Shown here one piece after another: positions 48,911-60,840 of a stretch of 64,000 bases of DNA (positions are counted from its first letter, which is position 1; each line of letters starts with the position of its first letter). The notes below the pieces were generated by a model, which was given only the letters and a program-made list of their open reading frames with translations, was not told where the DNA came from and searched no databases. Source of the DNA: Isoetes taiwanensis (taxonomy: Eukaryota > Streptophyta > Lycopodiopsida > Isoetales > Isoetaceae); assembly GCA_021234155.1 (NCBI GenBank), contig JAJEKV010000014.1, forward strand, positions 14,064,494 through 14,128,493. The letters run 5' to 3'. Made by a program: the position numbers and the translations under genes.

Positions 48911-50476
48911 ATGTCTAGCAGATTTGGAGCAAGCTTGCTCAACACTGTAGATGTGTATGCTGGAGGTCCAGGTTTCCAGATTTGGAAGGATGCTATAGTA
49001 CACATCTTGGAAGTAGAAGATTTGTGGGATTTGGTGGATCCCCAAGGAAATGTTACTGCAGGAGTGCTGACTAGATCTGGCTCTAACACAGCTAGCTCAA
49101 CTAATGCTGTAGGTGCAGGGCAGACTTCTCAAAATGAAGGTGCAGGAGGCACAGCAGGGGGAAGTAGGACTTCTCAAAGTGCAGGTACAGGAGGCACAGC
49201 AGGGGGAAGCAGCTCAGGAGGAAGATCTTTGTATACCAAAGCAAAGGAGGCTCAAGGGATTATATCTTGTAAGGTAAGTCCTACAATTAGGTTGAAATTA
49301 AGGGGTTTGAGTCCACGAGATATGTGGAAGTATATGCTTAAGCATTATGAAGATAAAACATCCTCTCAAATTGATTTACTTGAAAATGAATTAAGAGGGT
49401 TAAAATTAGCAGAGGATGAAGATGTCTCAGGGTCCTTTGATAGATTTGATAACCTCATAGCTGATCTTGCTGGGGCAAATGTGAATGTGTCAGACAAAAG
49501 CCAAATTTTGCAAATATCTAGAGCAGTGGATAATGAAAATCTTGCCTTATTTATTAGAAATACTTGTAAGACAAGAGAGGAAGCAGAAAATTGTTTGAGA
49601 ACAGAATGGGAGCAAAAGAAAATATCAAGGCAACAAGCTAATGACCCTGAGATATTAGTTGCCAAGAAGAAAGTGACCTGCTATCATTGTCATGAGCAAG
49701 GTCACTACAAGAATGAATGTCCTAAGTTTAAAAAAGAATTTAACTGCTACACATGTGGAGGAAGAGGTCATATGGCCTCAAAATGCCCAACTCCAAAAAG
49801 TTATGCAAGGGGAAGAGGAAGGTCTGATAGCAGAGGTGGCAAATCCTCAAATAGGGGAAAAGGGAGAAGTTATGAAAAGGCATTTGTGGCTGAAGAACAT
49901 GAAGAAAAACCTAAAGCAAATTCTGAAGATGAAGATGATGAGGTACTTAATGAATTTGCTATTCTTGATAAAGCTATATCTAACAAATTTGATGATTATA
50001 TGGTAGTTGATAGTGGAGCTGAAAGATCAGTAGTGCAGTCTACTGATCTACTGAAGAATCCTACCAATGCAAATTCAAGGAATATACAAGTTGGAAATGG
50101 AGCTCTTCAAAAAATACAGAGTAGGGGTTTGCTTCAGCTTGAAGATCTAAATGGTGACATTGTAAATATACAAAATGTGTTTTGTGTGCCTACAATAATC
50201 AAGAACTTGATTTCTGTTAGTCAACTAGTTGACCTAGGCTACAGGGTCACTTTTGACTCATTGCAATGTAATATTTATCTCAAGGATGAATTGAAATTTC
50301 GTGCTACCAGATTTGGAAATTTATTTGCAATGAATAATGTTGTGAGCATCAATACTATCAAAGAAGAAGGGTTAGAATTATGGCATAATCGACTTGCTCA
50401 TACAAACAACAAAAATCTCAAACAGTTGATTAAACAAGGTTGGATATGCTGCAACATCAGCACATTTCATATGTGA
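48911..50476 (+). CDS. Copia gag, protease and pre-integrase region
   Basis: ATG at 48911 (MSSRFGASLLNTVDVYAGG). The gag core includes FQIWKDAIVHILEVEDLWDL, then SPRDMWKYMLKHYEDKTSSQ. Two zinc knuckles follow, CYHCHEQGHYKNEC and CYTCGGRGHMASKC (both CX2CX4HX4C). An Arg/Gly/Ser-rich linker leads to the aspartic protease YMVVDSGAERSV. The GAG-pre-integrase segment LELWHNRLAHTNNKNLKQL follows, and the frame is lost at about 50455. The protease Asp is intact. The Ala/Gly/Thr-rich insert TAGGSRTSQSAGTGGTAGGS is an internal short repeat. The product would be a truncated polyprotein. Confidence 0.9.
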   Translation: MSSRFGASLLNTVDVYAGGPGFQIWKDAIVHILEVEDLWDLVDPQGNVTAGVLTRSGSNTASSTNAVGAGQTSQNEGAGGTAGGSRTSQSAGTGGTAGGSSSGGRSLYTKAKEAQGIISCKVSPTIRLKLRGLSPRDMWKYMLKHYEDKTSSQIDLLENELRGLKLAEDEDVSGSFDRFDNLIADLAGANVNVSDKSQILQISRAVDNENLALFIRNTCKTREEAENCLRTEWEQKKISRQQANDPEILVAKKKVTCYHCHEQGHYKNECPKFKKEFNCYTCGGRGHMASKCPTPKSYARGRGRSDSRGGKSSNRGKGRSYEKAFVAEEHEEKPKANSEDEDDEVLNEFAILDKAISNKFDDYMVVDSGAERSVVQSTDLLKNPTNANSRNIQVGNGALQKIQSRGLLQLEDLNGDIVNIQNVFCVPTIIKNLISVSQLVDLGYRVTFDSLQCNIYLKDELKFRATRFGNLFAMNNVVSINTIKEEGLELWHNRLAHTNNKNLKQLIKQGWICCNISTFHM

Positions 50477-50479
50477 AGG

Positions 50480-51670
50480 ATGTGCTTTGGGAAAACTGAA
50501 CAGATTGCCTTTTGCCAAACGAAAAACCATAGCAACTCAGGTGCTAAAGCTGAAAGAGAAACTGGAAATAAACTGAAATGTATTAGGTCAGATAGAGGTG
50601 GAGAATACCTATCTGACAAATTCAGATTATATTGCTTGAAGCATGGCATCGAAAGGCAATTGACATGCAGACATAGCCCTCAACAGAATGGTGTATCAGA
50701 AAGGAAAAACAGAACAATATTAGATGCTGTCAGATGTATGTTGAAGCAAAGTGGACTACCTAGCAACCTATGGGAAGAAGCACTCAAGACAAGTGTAGAA
50801 ATACAGAATAATTTACCATCAAGCAGCATTGATGGAAATCTACCTTGTTTGCTATGGAATCCTAGCACAAAGATTAATTTTGACAAGTACAAAGTATATG
50901 GGTGTTTGGCATATTCTCACATACCCAAAGAGTTAAGGAAAAAGCTGGATGATAAGGCTGAAATTGGATTTGTGGTTGGTTATGATGATGAATCCAAGGG
51001 ATATAGGATCTACAATCCAGAAAGCAAAACAATCATAATCAGTAGAGATGTCTTGTTCAATGAAAACATATTATACAAGCACAGGTATAAAAAGAGGCAT
51101 AAGATTGAGGAGGAACACATCGAAAACAAGGAGGTAAGATTTGATATTGAAGAAAATGATGAAAATAGCCAAGAGGATAATGTGGAAACAGAAAATGAAA
51201 ATACACAACAAGAACTCAGCCAAGGCCAGCAGATCAACAATGGAAACCATGAGAACAAGGAAACAATAGTCAAAAGGAAAAGGAAAACACAAGTTGAAAA
51301 ACTTATAGAAGAAGCAAAGTTGGGGGATTTACCATATGGAAGGGATGAGCAAGGGAGAAGCAGAAGAAACATTACTATTGATGAACCAGAGTTTGAACAA
51401 GTAATGGCCCTTCTTGAAAATGAAGATATACCACAGGATTTTGAAGAAGTTCAGCAAAGTATAAATAAAAGCAAGTGGATGGCAGCTATGAAAGAGGAGC
51501 TAAGTTCATTTGCTGAAACAAAAACATATGAGCTGGTGGATATTGATGACAGCAAAAATGTGATTGGAAGTAAATGGCTATTTAGGATCAAAGAAAATCC
51601 TGATGGCAGCAAGAGGTATAAAGCTAGACTGGTGGCTCAGGGTACACTAAAAAAGGGGCAAAGATTATGA
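50480..51670 (+). pseudogene. Copia integrase (core-deleted) and RT start
   Basis: In a new frame after about 50520 it retains the second and third integrase catalytic residues (CIRSDRGGEYLSDKF and NGVSERKNRT). The first Asp (HTD region) and about 70-100 codons around it are deleted near 50538. The C-terminal integrase region follows, with an Asp/Glu/Asn-rich linker at 51110-51300. The RT begins at 51470 (KWMAAMKEELSSF; SKWLFRIKENPDGS) and breaks at about 51645. It could not integrate on its own. Confidence 0.88.
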
Positions 51671-51713
51671 AGAAACTTACACTCCTATTGTCAAACTCAC
51701 AAGCATTAGGATT

Positions 51714-52730
51714 TTGATTGCAATGGCAAACGAAATGAATATGGAAATACATCATATGGATGTCAAAACAGCTTTCCTAAATGCTACTTTAGAAGAGGAA
51801 GCTTACATGAAACAAGCCCCTGGGTTTGAGCAGGGAGAAAATAAGATTTGGAGATTACATAAGGCAGTTTATGGGTTAAAACAATCCCCTAGAGAATGGT
51901 ACCTCTGCATGAATCAATTTTTACAAGAACACAGGTTTGAAAAATTAAAGAATGATGGTAATCTTTATAGATTCCAACAAGGAGAAGAATTTTGCATTAT
52001 AGTACTTTATGTTGATGATTGTATAATGATTGCAAGTACTATGAATGTTCTTAATGAAGCAAAGAAGATTCTGAAAAACAGGTTTCAAATGTCAGATTTA
52101 GGAGAACTAAAAAGGTTCTTGGGTATAGAAGTCATCAGGAACAGGAATCAGAAGTACATCAAGTTACATCAGAAGACACACATTGATAACATGGTGAGAA
52201 GATTTAATTTAGAAGATGCTAAGGTTGTGAAAATACCTATGACACCAGGGCATACACTTACAGCAAACTCAGAAGACATGCCAAGTATAAACATGAAAAA
52301 AACTCCATACAGGGCTTTAATTGGATGCTTGTTGTACCTGGCAAATAATACCAGACCTGACATTGCATATGCTGTCAACATCTTGAGTAGAAGATGCCAC
52401 AATCCTACAAAAACTCACTGGGAGGCAGGCAAAAGAGTGCTAAAGTATCTAAAGGGAACATCCACTCAAGGTATATGTTACACTTCAGAAAGTTTAAAAC
52501 TAACTGCCTATAGTGATGCAGATTGGGGAGGTGATCTAAGCACAAGGAGGTCGACATCAGGATATGTCGTATTCTTAGGAAAAAATGCTATAACTTGGAG
52601 ATGCAAAAAACAGGCTGCTATAGCTATGAGCTCTGCAGAGGCAGAATATGCTGCCTCCATAAATAATGAAACAGTGCTTAATAGCCTGGTTGAGGAGATT
52701 ATTGGAGGAGTTAAGTCATGTACGAAATGA
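51714..52730 (+). CDS. Copia reverse transcriptase and RNase H (open segment)
   Basis: 338 open codons. RT motifs are HHMDVKTAFLNATLEEEAYM, KAVYGLKQSPREWY and the palm LYVDDCIMIA (52008). The connection PYRALIGCLLYLANNTRPDI follows. RNase H reads AYSDADWGGDLSTRRSTSGY, then AAIAMSSAEAEYAA. YVDD and the first RNase H acidic residues are intact. The frame shifts near 52690. Confidence 0.92.
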   Translation: MIAMANEMNMEIHHMDVKTAFLNATLEEEAYMKQAPGFEQGENKIWRLHKAVYGLKQSPREWYLCMNQFLQEHRFEKLKNDGNLYRFQQGEEFCIIVLYVDDCIMIASTMNVLNEAKKILKNRFQMSDLGELKRFLGIEVIRNRNQKYIKLHQKTHIDNMVRRFNLEDAKVVKIPMTPGHTLTANSEDMPSINMKKTPYRALIGCLLYLANNTRPDIAYAVNILSRRCHNPTKTHWEAGKRVLKYLKGTSTQGICYTSESLKLTAYSDADWGGDLSTRRSTSGYVVFLGKNAITWRCKKQAAIAMSSAEAEYAASINNETVLNSLVEEIIGGVKSCTK

Positions 52731-52971
52731 AGCTACTGAGATTATGACAGATAGCCAAAGTTGCATAGCTATAGTGAAAAACCCAGTTCATCGTGACAGG
52801 ACTAAGCACGTAGAGCTAAATATTCATTTCATACGAGATCTGGCAGCACAAGGTATCATTCAAATGAAATATGTTGACACCAATAGTCAAATAGCAGACA
52901 TCTTCACTAAAGCACTTGCAGAAGTCAAATTTAGTAAATTCAAACAACAGTTGAATGTGCTGGACTTATAG
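52690..52971 (+). pseudogene. Copia RNase H C-terminal end (shifted frame)
   Basis: It reads EIMTDSQSCIAIVKNPVHRD, then RTKHVELNIHFIRDL and SQIADIFTKAL, the usual end of Copia pol, and stops at 52969. Only a one-base shift separates it from the RT/RNase H frame. Confidence 0.85.
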
Positions 52972-52980
52972 CATGAATAT

Positions 52981-52995
52981 AAGCTGAAGGAGGAA
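52981..52995 (+). promoter_or_regulatory. Polypurine tract of Copia element 2
   Basis: aagctgaaggaggaa directly before the 3' LTR. Confidence 0.88.
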
Positions 52996-53897
52996 TGTTA
53001 GAAAATTGTCATCTTATATTCATGAGAAGCAGTGGCAGTGAATATTCTGTGACTACAAAACAACCTATGAGAAGCAGTGGCAGTAGCTTTGCATTGGACT
53101 ATAACATTCTGACTAGATGCAGGGAGACTAGTTACAATGGTGACAGTATTTACACTTATGGGGTTGAATTTGTGAGAGCCTGATATGCATGACATGGGCA
53201 CAACATCTACCAAGGTTGACTATGACTAAGCTAATCATATGTTGAAGGTTAATGATTATGTAAAGCATTAAGGGATTACTACAAGAACAAATTCAAGGTT
53301 CTTGAATATAAGTTTAAGGCAAAACATGGGTCAATGGTTCGAGGGCTTGTTTTCTTAAGCAAGCATGTGGGATATATCGTAAACAGCCGATTTACGTATT
53401 TGAGCCTGTGGGATATTGTTACATGGTAGCCGAACTCAGATTGGAAAGCAAGGACGATGCCTTAACCGCCGGATGCCTACATGATATAAGCAGAGAAGAT
53501 TGCAGAGGATATGCACGGTGGGAAGGAGCAGAATAGCCGAACTAGGTGAAGAATCCGATATACAAATATCGGTCAAAGCTGGAACAGTGTTCGAGTCAAT
53601 GACCCTTGCTACAGTAACCTTTCAATGGTTAAAGATTTAATTCTTATGGCTTAAGGTTTGAGTGTTCTAAGATCTTAAGGTGAAGATATTTTCTAGTTCA
53701 TACATCTCCAAGGGAATTGATTTTTCTTCTTGGTAGTTGAAGTTCTTATATTTGTCTAGATATTGCACAAGGGATGAATGACCATATTGTGGCTCCCTAT
53801 TGCATGTGAAGGAAAAAGTTTATGGAAAAATCTTGCTAGGCAAATAAATTGCAAAGAACATTGTTGAATTTAGAACTTTGAGTGTCAATTTCTAACA
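52996..53897 (+). repeat. 3' LTR of Copia element 2
   Basis: 902 bp, partner of 47989-48890. Confidence 0.97.
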
Positions 53898-53902
53898 CTT
53901 CC

Positions 53903-55135
53903 AACAGCTGGATCTTGATGACATGCGACAACTACATTTTAAGGATTGCTAGGGCATATGTCAACACAAACCAGCTGGGAATGACATTTTTTTGCATAAG
54001 ATCTTGCCATAATAGCAAAGTGAGGTCTCCAAAATGCCATGAGAGGAATTAGACCGAGATTCCACTAGCGAAGTTGGTGGTGTATCAATTAACTCAAACT
54101 CATCCTTGTGATGGCATCTCAGGCCTGACACTCCCTTCTCGATTCCCCTACAACCTGCCCTCAAAATAAAAAACACTCAATGCTAATTGTAAATCACTCC
54201 GTTAACTTTCATGGAAGCCCTCCTGTAACTTTCAGCTCATGTTAACTGTCGTGGGCTGGATTTCCAACAAGTAGGAAGCCAATAGGGGTGGCCACATGCA
54301 ATATTTGCTGCCTCCACCTCCGTATCTGAATCTGATACGAGAGCAGCTACGAGAGAGGTGAAGAGAGGGAAAATTGAAGGGGGAAGAGCTGCAGAAGAGA
54401 GGGGAAGCAAGAAATTAAACTAGTTTTTCTGGATCCACCTCCCTCAGAAGTGGAAGATTGAAAACTGGCCTCCGATTTGAAACGGAGGCCTCCACCTCCA
54501 TTTTTTCATGAAAATCTGCCGGTGGAGAGGAAAAAATAATCATGTGGCCACCCTTAATGCCACCGATTTTTTGAATTAGTGGAATCCTTCCCTATCTTCC
54601 GTCACAAAAGAAAGCAAGAAAACATAGTTGAGGCTTTGCTCCTAGGCCTAAATGCCATTGCCGCTAGTAGAATCTCACCCCGGCCAACAATACAAAAAGG
54701 AATGGGGTGATGCCATTTTGCATTGCATGGCTGCCAAATATACGAAACTTTTCTGGGCGCGGCGGGTAATCCTGATCAGGCACATTTAAAATTTCCCTCC
54801 ACTTTACCACGTCAGCGCCAGATCACGTCGTCGATCAGCCTCACTGCTGAAGCGCAATACTATCACCAGAAAGAAGTTCTCATAATTGGATAACATGCAG
54901 CTTTTTCGAAAAGATTCATGAACGTGGAGGTGCATCTCTTGTGGCAATTCTGGGATTATTCTGATTAGGTTAACAAGACTTCTTTGCACTTCGGATTTTA
55001 GGTAAGTGTCTCATGTTTTGTGCTTGCAGGCTATTAACGGCTTGCCTCAACTTCCATTTACCATCCATCTCAATGTGGATTACAACATGATCTCAGAAGA
55101 TTAATGTGGATATTCGAAATCCCTGTCTATTCGTA
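53903..55135. other. Flank and upstream region of the FYR/WD40 gene
   Basis: No gene was recognised. The purine-rich stretch at 54340-54420 and the region after 54780 may hold promoter and 5' UTR of the next gene. A possible upstream non-coding exon with donor at about 55000 (tttaggtaagtg) and acceptor at 55030 (cttgcag) is visible but unproven. Confidence 0.35.
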
Positions 55136-58100
55136 ATGGATAATGGTGGAAAGCGTCACAGAGATGGAATGGAGGTGAATGTACTTGGAAGCCTATATAA
55201 AGGCCCTTGGGAAAAGAAATACTGGAGCAGTTCAAGAGTATGGATCTTTCTATTCCACCTTTACGGTTCAGATAAAATGCAAATTTCAGACTGTTTTCAT
55301 GTCTGCATTTCAGGGCAAAGACAGATATCCCTACCCAGTAGGATATCAAGCTGTCCGTTGGCATGGCAGCCACAGCTATTTCATGGAGATTTGTGAGGAC
55401 AAAAGGGGACCATGTTTTGTGGTGAAGAATTTAAAGCCTTTCAGCGAAAAAGATTTTGTTTCAATTCCGCTAACATCTGCCTATATCAGGTTAGTTGTGA
55501 AGAAGGAATTAGATGTACGGGTCAAACCCCAACTGCAGCTTGGGAAAATATTTTGAAGAAAAGACATTCAGGTGCAAGCAAAGGTTCTGGGAGGTTATCA
55601 TTATCCCGTATAAATGGCTCAGAGGTGACATGTTCAGACGATTTGGAAGTTTTGATTAATCTAATATTAACGCTGCTTTTGTTATTTTGTTTGTCATACA
55701 GATGTTTGGGTTCACAGACCCAGTGGTACAACTCCTCTTACGTGATTTGATGATATCTGACAGTGGAGAAAATAGCAAGGCTACAAATGCAAGTTCGTTA
55801 CAACAGAATGACGAGAATAGGCAAAATCAGGGGACACCTTTAAGCAATATATGTTCAAGTAAAGTTGTTAAAAATCGTCAAGAAAATGTAAGCAACGAAA
55901 ACACTTCCATTTGCAGGGAAGTTAACCAAGCAAAGGAGCCAGCCTTAATGTATGGTAAGGAAAGGACTCTTGAGTCAGTCACTGTGAACTTAGTAGATGG
56001 GGAGAATGAAGCTGTGCAACAAAATGCATGTCCGGGTCCTAATGAATCAGGAAAGAAAGAATTTTCACAACCCGATGTGCATGCAAGCCCTATGTTCGAG
56101 GACTTGCCGCCTAGAAAAAGGATGAAAACCAGAAGGTCAAAGAGAAATGTCACCCCAGGCATGTTTATTGGCAACCATGAATATGAGTTGCTACAAACAC
56201 CTAGAGTGCCAGAATTTGAGAAGGACAAAGCTGGGTCAGCCAGTGCTCCAGAAGCATCTAGTTCTTCTTTGAAGACAAAGGTTATCCCCAAGCAAGACTT
56301 GCAGATAGATATTGATGCACCTGAGGAACCAAAAAGCCACGATGTAAATTTACATAATTCTTCGTCTGATTTTCTAGTTCCCCAGTCCCCTGTTTGCATG
56401 TGTATCAAGCCTGCAATTCTAGCTGGTGACTTGTTACCAAATAATGATGGGGAAGTTGATGCTGCTATTGCCCTTTTGACTCATCCAAATGGCTCCGATC
56501 CATCCTCGGCATCCCATTGTAGAAATCTGCTTCTAATAGCCGATAAGGACAGATTATGTGAAAACCATCAGTCTTTATTTCCAAGTCCATATTCCGATGC
56601 GGAGATGGAAAATCCTGATACTATACTTACTGAAAATTTTGTAGATGGCATGGTTAATGGGCTAGGAGTCACGACTGTTCTAGCTCCAGGGCACGAATTA
56701 GATTTGTCATCAGAAACTGTAGAGGATCAACTAGGAGACCAACATAGTGACGAGGGTGGGTCTGCACAACAAGATTCGAGACTTGGGTCTGCAGAACAGG
56801 ATTCCAGGCTTGAGTCTGCACAACAGGAGTTAAAGCTTACAGTTTCTTCTTCGGAAGATAAGACTGAATCTGACTCAATTGGACAAGAACTGGCAAAATC
56901 TATGATGACGTTGTTACTTCCAAAGGCTATTCCTCTTTTGCAGAAAGGCTCACGAAAATGGAAAAGAATCCGACCATTGGGTGATGGTATCAAGCATAAC
57001 AAAGAGAAGCTATTGCCACATTATTTGGAAGGAATTGATGTTAACATATTTAAAGATAGAGAACAAGCAAATGAATTTGTGCCTGACAGTGAAGACAGAA
57101 ATCATGGGACACAGCAAGTGCCAGAATTGCTTCAAGGTGCTGAATTATATGTGGCATCTCAGAGTATTCATAAACCAGAAAACAGCTATGCAAATGATAT
57201 AGCTACAGGGAGATCTGCCCATGGCCAGTTCGAGGAAATGGAAGCCATGAACAATAAAGTAGAGGACCAGGAAGAGATTGTCAATGATAGCGAAGGGGAT
57301 GACACTCCTGTATATCATAAGATAGATAAGGATACACCACATGCTGAGCATATCGAGGAAGGCACAATTGGCTCAATGCATGATGAAATAAAAGCTCAGG
57401 TGGATGTTATAATAGATAGCGAGGCTTCTGATCATGAAATAGTACCCAACAGAGGGGTAGAGTATACCGAAGAGTTACTAGCCAATGGAGACTTATCTTA
57501 TGCGAAGGCATATGAGCCTATTGTTTGCTTTGAGCACCAGCTTCCAGTCATGAGTGTGCAGTTGAATGTGCAGAATCAGGAAATCTATGCTTGCATTTGT
57601 TGTGGTTATCCCCAGAAAAAGGAAAGGCTTTTGTTCATTTACCAAGTGACACTTACAAATTCTCTAGAATCAAAGTCATTACTTGTAAGTGCTATGGATA
57701 TAGTTTTGCACGAGGATCCTGAGAGAGAAGAAAATGGGAAGGTAGGATTCATGCTAGCTACTAGATTATCTTGATTTTTGAAATTTGTTTAAATGTTGGA
57801 CACTAAATTTGATTATGTTGCAGGTCTTGCAGTTCCAATTTGAGGAGTATGGAATGCAGTTTAGTCCTGATGCTAGAAGGCTTATTTTGCTTGGCTGTTT
57901 CCTCTTTCCAAATGCAAGGCACGCACAAACTCTTCATAGCTTTCCTTTTTGGCATAAATACGAAGTTTGGTACGCTACTATAAATGTGTAGATATGGTTG
58001 GAGCTATGATCTCCGTGTATTATGAAGTATGATTGTTCTGCATGTCTGGCAGAACTTCGAGTGCAAACTCTGCAGAATCAATCTTGTCTTCATTACAAGT

Positions 58101-59441
58101 TGTCTCATTCAGGAGCAAAGAACCTCTCATTGAGACAAAGCTGCATTCCGAAGCACAAATAAGATGTTTATTGGTGTCTGGACCGCATATGATTATTGGT
58201 GCAGGGGATGATGGACATATAATGGTTTGGATTATGGATACAACATGGAGGTAACCTCTTTGTTTGGATACGTTGACATGATTTTGCTTATTTTGTACAT
58301 AAATACCTCTATGCATGATTTGAGTTAGAGTGAAATGATTTGTCATTATGGGCTTTTTGGTTGTGCAGGACTTACAAAGAAAAGTTCATATTACCCAGGG
58401 CTAACTTCAAGGGAGTCCCATTCAAGTCTATTACACGACTTTCAGCAGTTCCTGGACTTTCACATCTTATTGTCGGTCACAACTGTTTTGGTTCATTTGC
58501 AATGTGGTATTTTTCTGCCTCCATTATTCATTACTGTTAGACTCAAGTGTTATTGTGTTCCTTCTTTTACCAAACGGATCGTGGAAGAAATGAGTAGGTT
58601 TTACACCATGTTCGATCTAATGACATGCTTTTCTCTGCACAGGGATATGCAAAGAAAGTGTATCATTTCATCCTTCCAAGCAGAATTTTATCTTAAGAGG
58701 GCATGTTTCTTGGATGCCAGTTTGGTTAGTAGACATGCGATGTACCATTCTAACCTTTTCCCTTCTTTTTTTCGATGTTCTATTTTCGCTTCCCTTTTTT
58801 TTCTCCTTCTTCACCCTTTCCCTCTTCCCCTTTTTCGCATGCCCTTTTTCCCTTCCCTTTTCCCCTTTTCCTCCTGCCTTTTTTCCAGGTTCCCTTTTCC
58901 CCTTTCCATCTCCCTTTTTCTTTTTTCCTTTCCCTTCCCCTTTTCCCATGCGCTTTGTTCGTCCCCTTCTTTCCACCCTTTTCCCATGATCATGCAGGAT
59001 TGTGGTTGCAAATTTAGTTGGCGAATATGGAGTCTTCGGGTCCGAAGATGGACATGTTGTCCTTTGTGAGATAGAAAGCGGAAAACGCCTGCTCGAACTC
59101 ATGGAACTCAAAGGTTAGAGCATTATACCGTATATGAGAGCCTTGCCTATGTTCCAACACATAAGTTGTGGCTGCATCAATATTGGAAATGGATAATGTT
59201 TGATAATTGGAAATGGATAACGTTATTTGCCTGCACAAAGAATTCATCAGCTCGTTGAACTTTATAGAGAAAAAATAACATTTTTATTTTGTTCATCTCA
59301 GGTTCAGCTATAACTCATATTGCTGTAGAAGAATCTGTTCTCGGAATTGCAGGTAGTGATGCTCGAGTCATCTTATATTATCGTGCTACAAGGGAGGGAC
59401 AAATGTTAACGGGCATTAGTCAAAGAATTAAAGACGAATAA
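55136..59441 (+). CDS. FYRN/FYRC-domain and WD40-repeat nuclear protein
   Basis: Ten exons: 55136-55237, 55314-55421, 55490-55624, 55702-57741, 57824-57918, 58053-58250, 58369-58506, 58643-58741, 58998-59113 and 59302-59441. The joined frame is open for 1056 codons. The N-terminus holds an FYRN domain (GSLYKGPWEKKYWSSSR, GYQAVRWHGSHSYFMEI) and an FYRC domain (GQTPTAAWENILKKRH, FGFTDPVVQLLLRDLM). FYR domains occur in chromatin proteins such as trithorax-type methyltransferases. Exon 4 (2 kb) codes a disordered acidic region with a basic, NLS-like PRKRMKTRRSKR near 56112. The C-terminal third has WD-type blades (CLLVSGPHMIIGAGDDGHIM; HLIVGHNCFGSFAMW; GVFGSEDGHVVLCEIESGKR; ESVLGIAGSDARVILYY). 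Plants have proteins of this architecture with poorly known roles. Intron 5 uses a GC donor. The exon 8 donor is my least certain border. Confidence 0.85.
58755..58990 (+). repeat. Polypyrimidine tract in intron 8 of the FYR/WD40 gene
   Basis: About 235 bp almost entirely of C and T on the plus strand, built from degenerate ttttcccttc-type units. Long frames across it on both strands are artefacts of composition. Confidence 0.9.
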
Positions 59442-60840
59442 TAAAAGATACTCTTTTGATGGAGGCAACCTTGCAAATCATATCAAGCCTGTTTTAGGAC
59501 TGGATTCCTTTTAGGCTATCAAATAGTAAGAAAGTCAAATACTTTTCATTGAGTCCCCAAAAAAATCTCCGCCCTGGCTGAGTTCCAACTGAAATTGAGC
59601 CAACTGAAATTGATGTTCTGTCAACCATTAACTACTTTGATATGGACGGTCTGTTAGAGTTAATCATATGCTATGGCTATTAAAGCATTTGTAATTTTAG
59701 AAGAAGCATTAAGAAACCGTGACACAATAATTGGCCTCACTGACCATCTTCAGAAGGTAGAAAGAACCAATGAATATTGAAAAGCATATATATTCTTTCT
59801 GTTATCACAACCAGGCCTTGATTCTGAGTATTCCAATGCATATCTTACAATTCAGAAGAAGAGCATTTTTTACATCTACTTGAGTCTAATATGTATATGA
59901 AATGCATCCACAATATTCATATTGTTCTTTTGGTCCTCCAAACCACTTTAGCATTGAATGCGGCCATGCGAATGGGCTCGATGTTGAGACTCATTCATAC
60001 CTAAATTTATGTGTTACCACTAGACCAAAAACTCCAGGGCAGACATTAATGCCATGGAGTTTTAGTATAATTAATAGTGGTATTTTTGTTGTCACGGAGA
60101 GCGCTGATCTATCAGTGGAAAATATTGAATGGGTTTATCTCCAAATCCCTATTCCCTATCTCCAAATTCTTTATTTTACCTCCCTTATGGGTTTTTTTTG
60201 CATCTTTGATTTCTGACCATTGATCTGTAGAATATTCTGTGTTTTATGCCAAATCAAAGGCCAATTTTTTCATCAAGAATTTGCCTACCACTTCCAATGG
60301 TCCAAACTGAACATATGGTTGGAAGCGAAAAAAAAGCTAAAGAAAAAGCGCAAATTTAATCGAAGCCCAAACGGAAACGGAATATGGAAGTGCCCAAACT
60401 GAATATGGAAGTCCCTTCTTAGAGTCTGCATCTGGATAAAAAATTCCTCCAACTCTGAAGTATTAGAACACTGTACACTAATTCTCCTCTGTTTCAACAC
60501 AGGCCGGAGCTTCCCATGGGCCGCAAGGCAAATCAATGCATCAGAAAAGTCTTTATTTTTTTCTTCTTTTGGCGTACCAACAGGCTTCGATTTACAGGGC
60601 CGTGCTTCTGTTCTCATCTGTGGGCGCAAAGCCCTATCTAGTTACCATAGAAGCCGACCATTTTATTCAGCCTGCTGGGACTCTTCGCCAGTGGAAGCAA
60701 GACAAACATTCATTGCAAAACTTGCCTGTGCTGCTTAAGCTTTCGGATGGAACGAGAGGCTTGCTATTGAGATAACGAGATTCTGCTTTAATGCTCTGCA
60801 TGCTATTAAAAATAGAAAAAGATTAGTTGAGCTATAAATG
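59442..60840. other. 3' flank of the FYR/WD40 gene, no gene seen
   Basis: It begins with the probable 3' UTR. Frames at 59902-60216 and 60536-60775 have no recognisable motif. Confidence 0.4.

Larger units (their letters stand above)
47989..53897 (+). mobile_element. Complete, defective Copia LTR retrotransposon
   Basis: 902-bp LTRs (47989-48890 and 52996-53897), an initiator-Met PBS at 48892, a PPT before the right LTR and a CTTCC duplication make the element structurally complete. By eye the LTRs differ at about 14 positions (about 1.5%), which indicates a young insertion. The polyprotein is in normal order gag, protease, integrase, RT, RNase H, but it is broken by an integrase deletion near 50538 and frameshifts near 50470, 51645 and 52690. 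Confidence 0.96.

Noticed and set aside
58668-59111. 147-codon Lys/Gly/Glu-rich minus-strand frame
   Set aside because: Antisense of the polypyrimidine intron tract and exon 9 of the FYR/WD40 gene.
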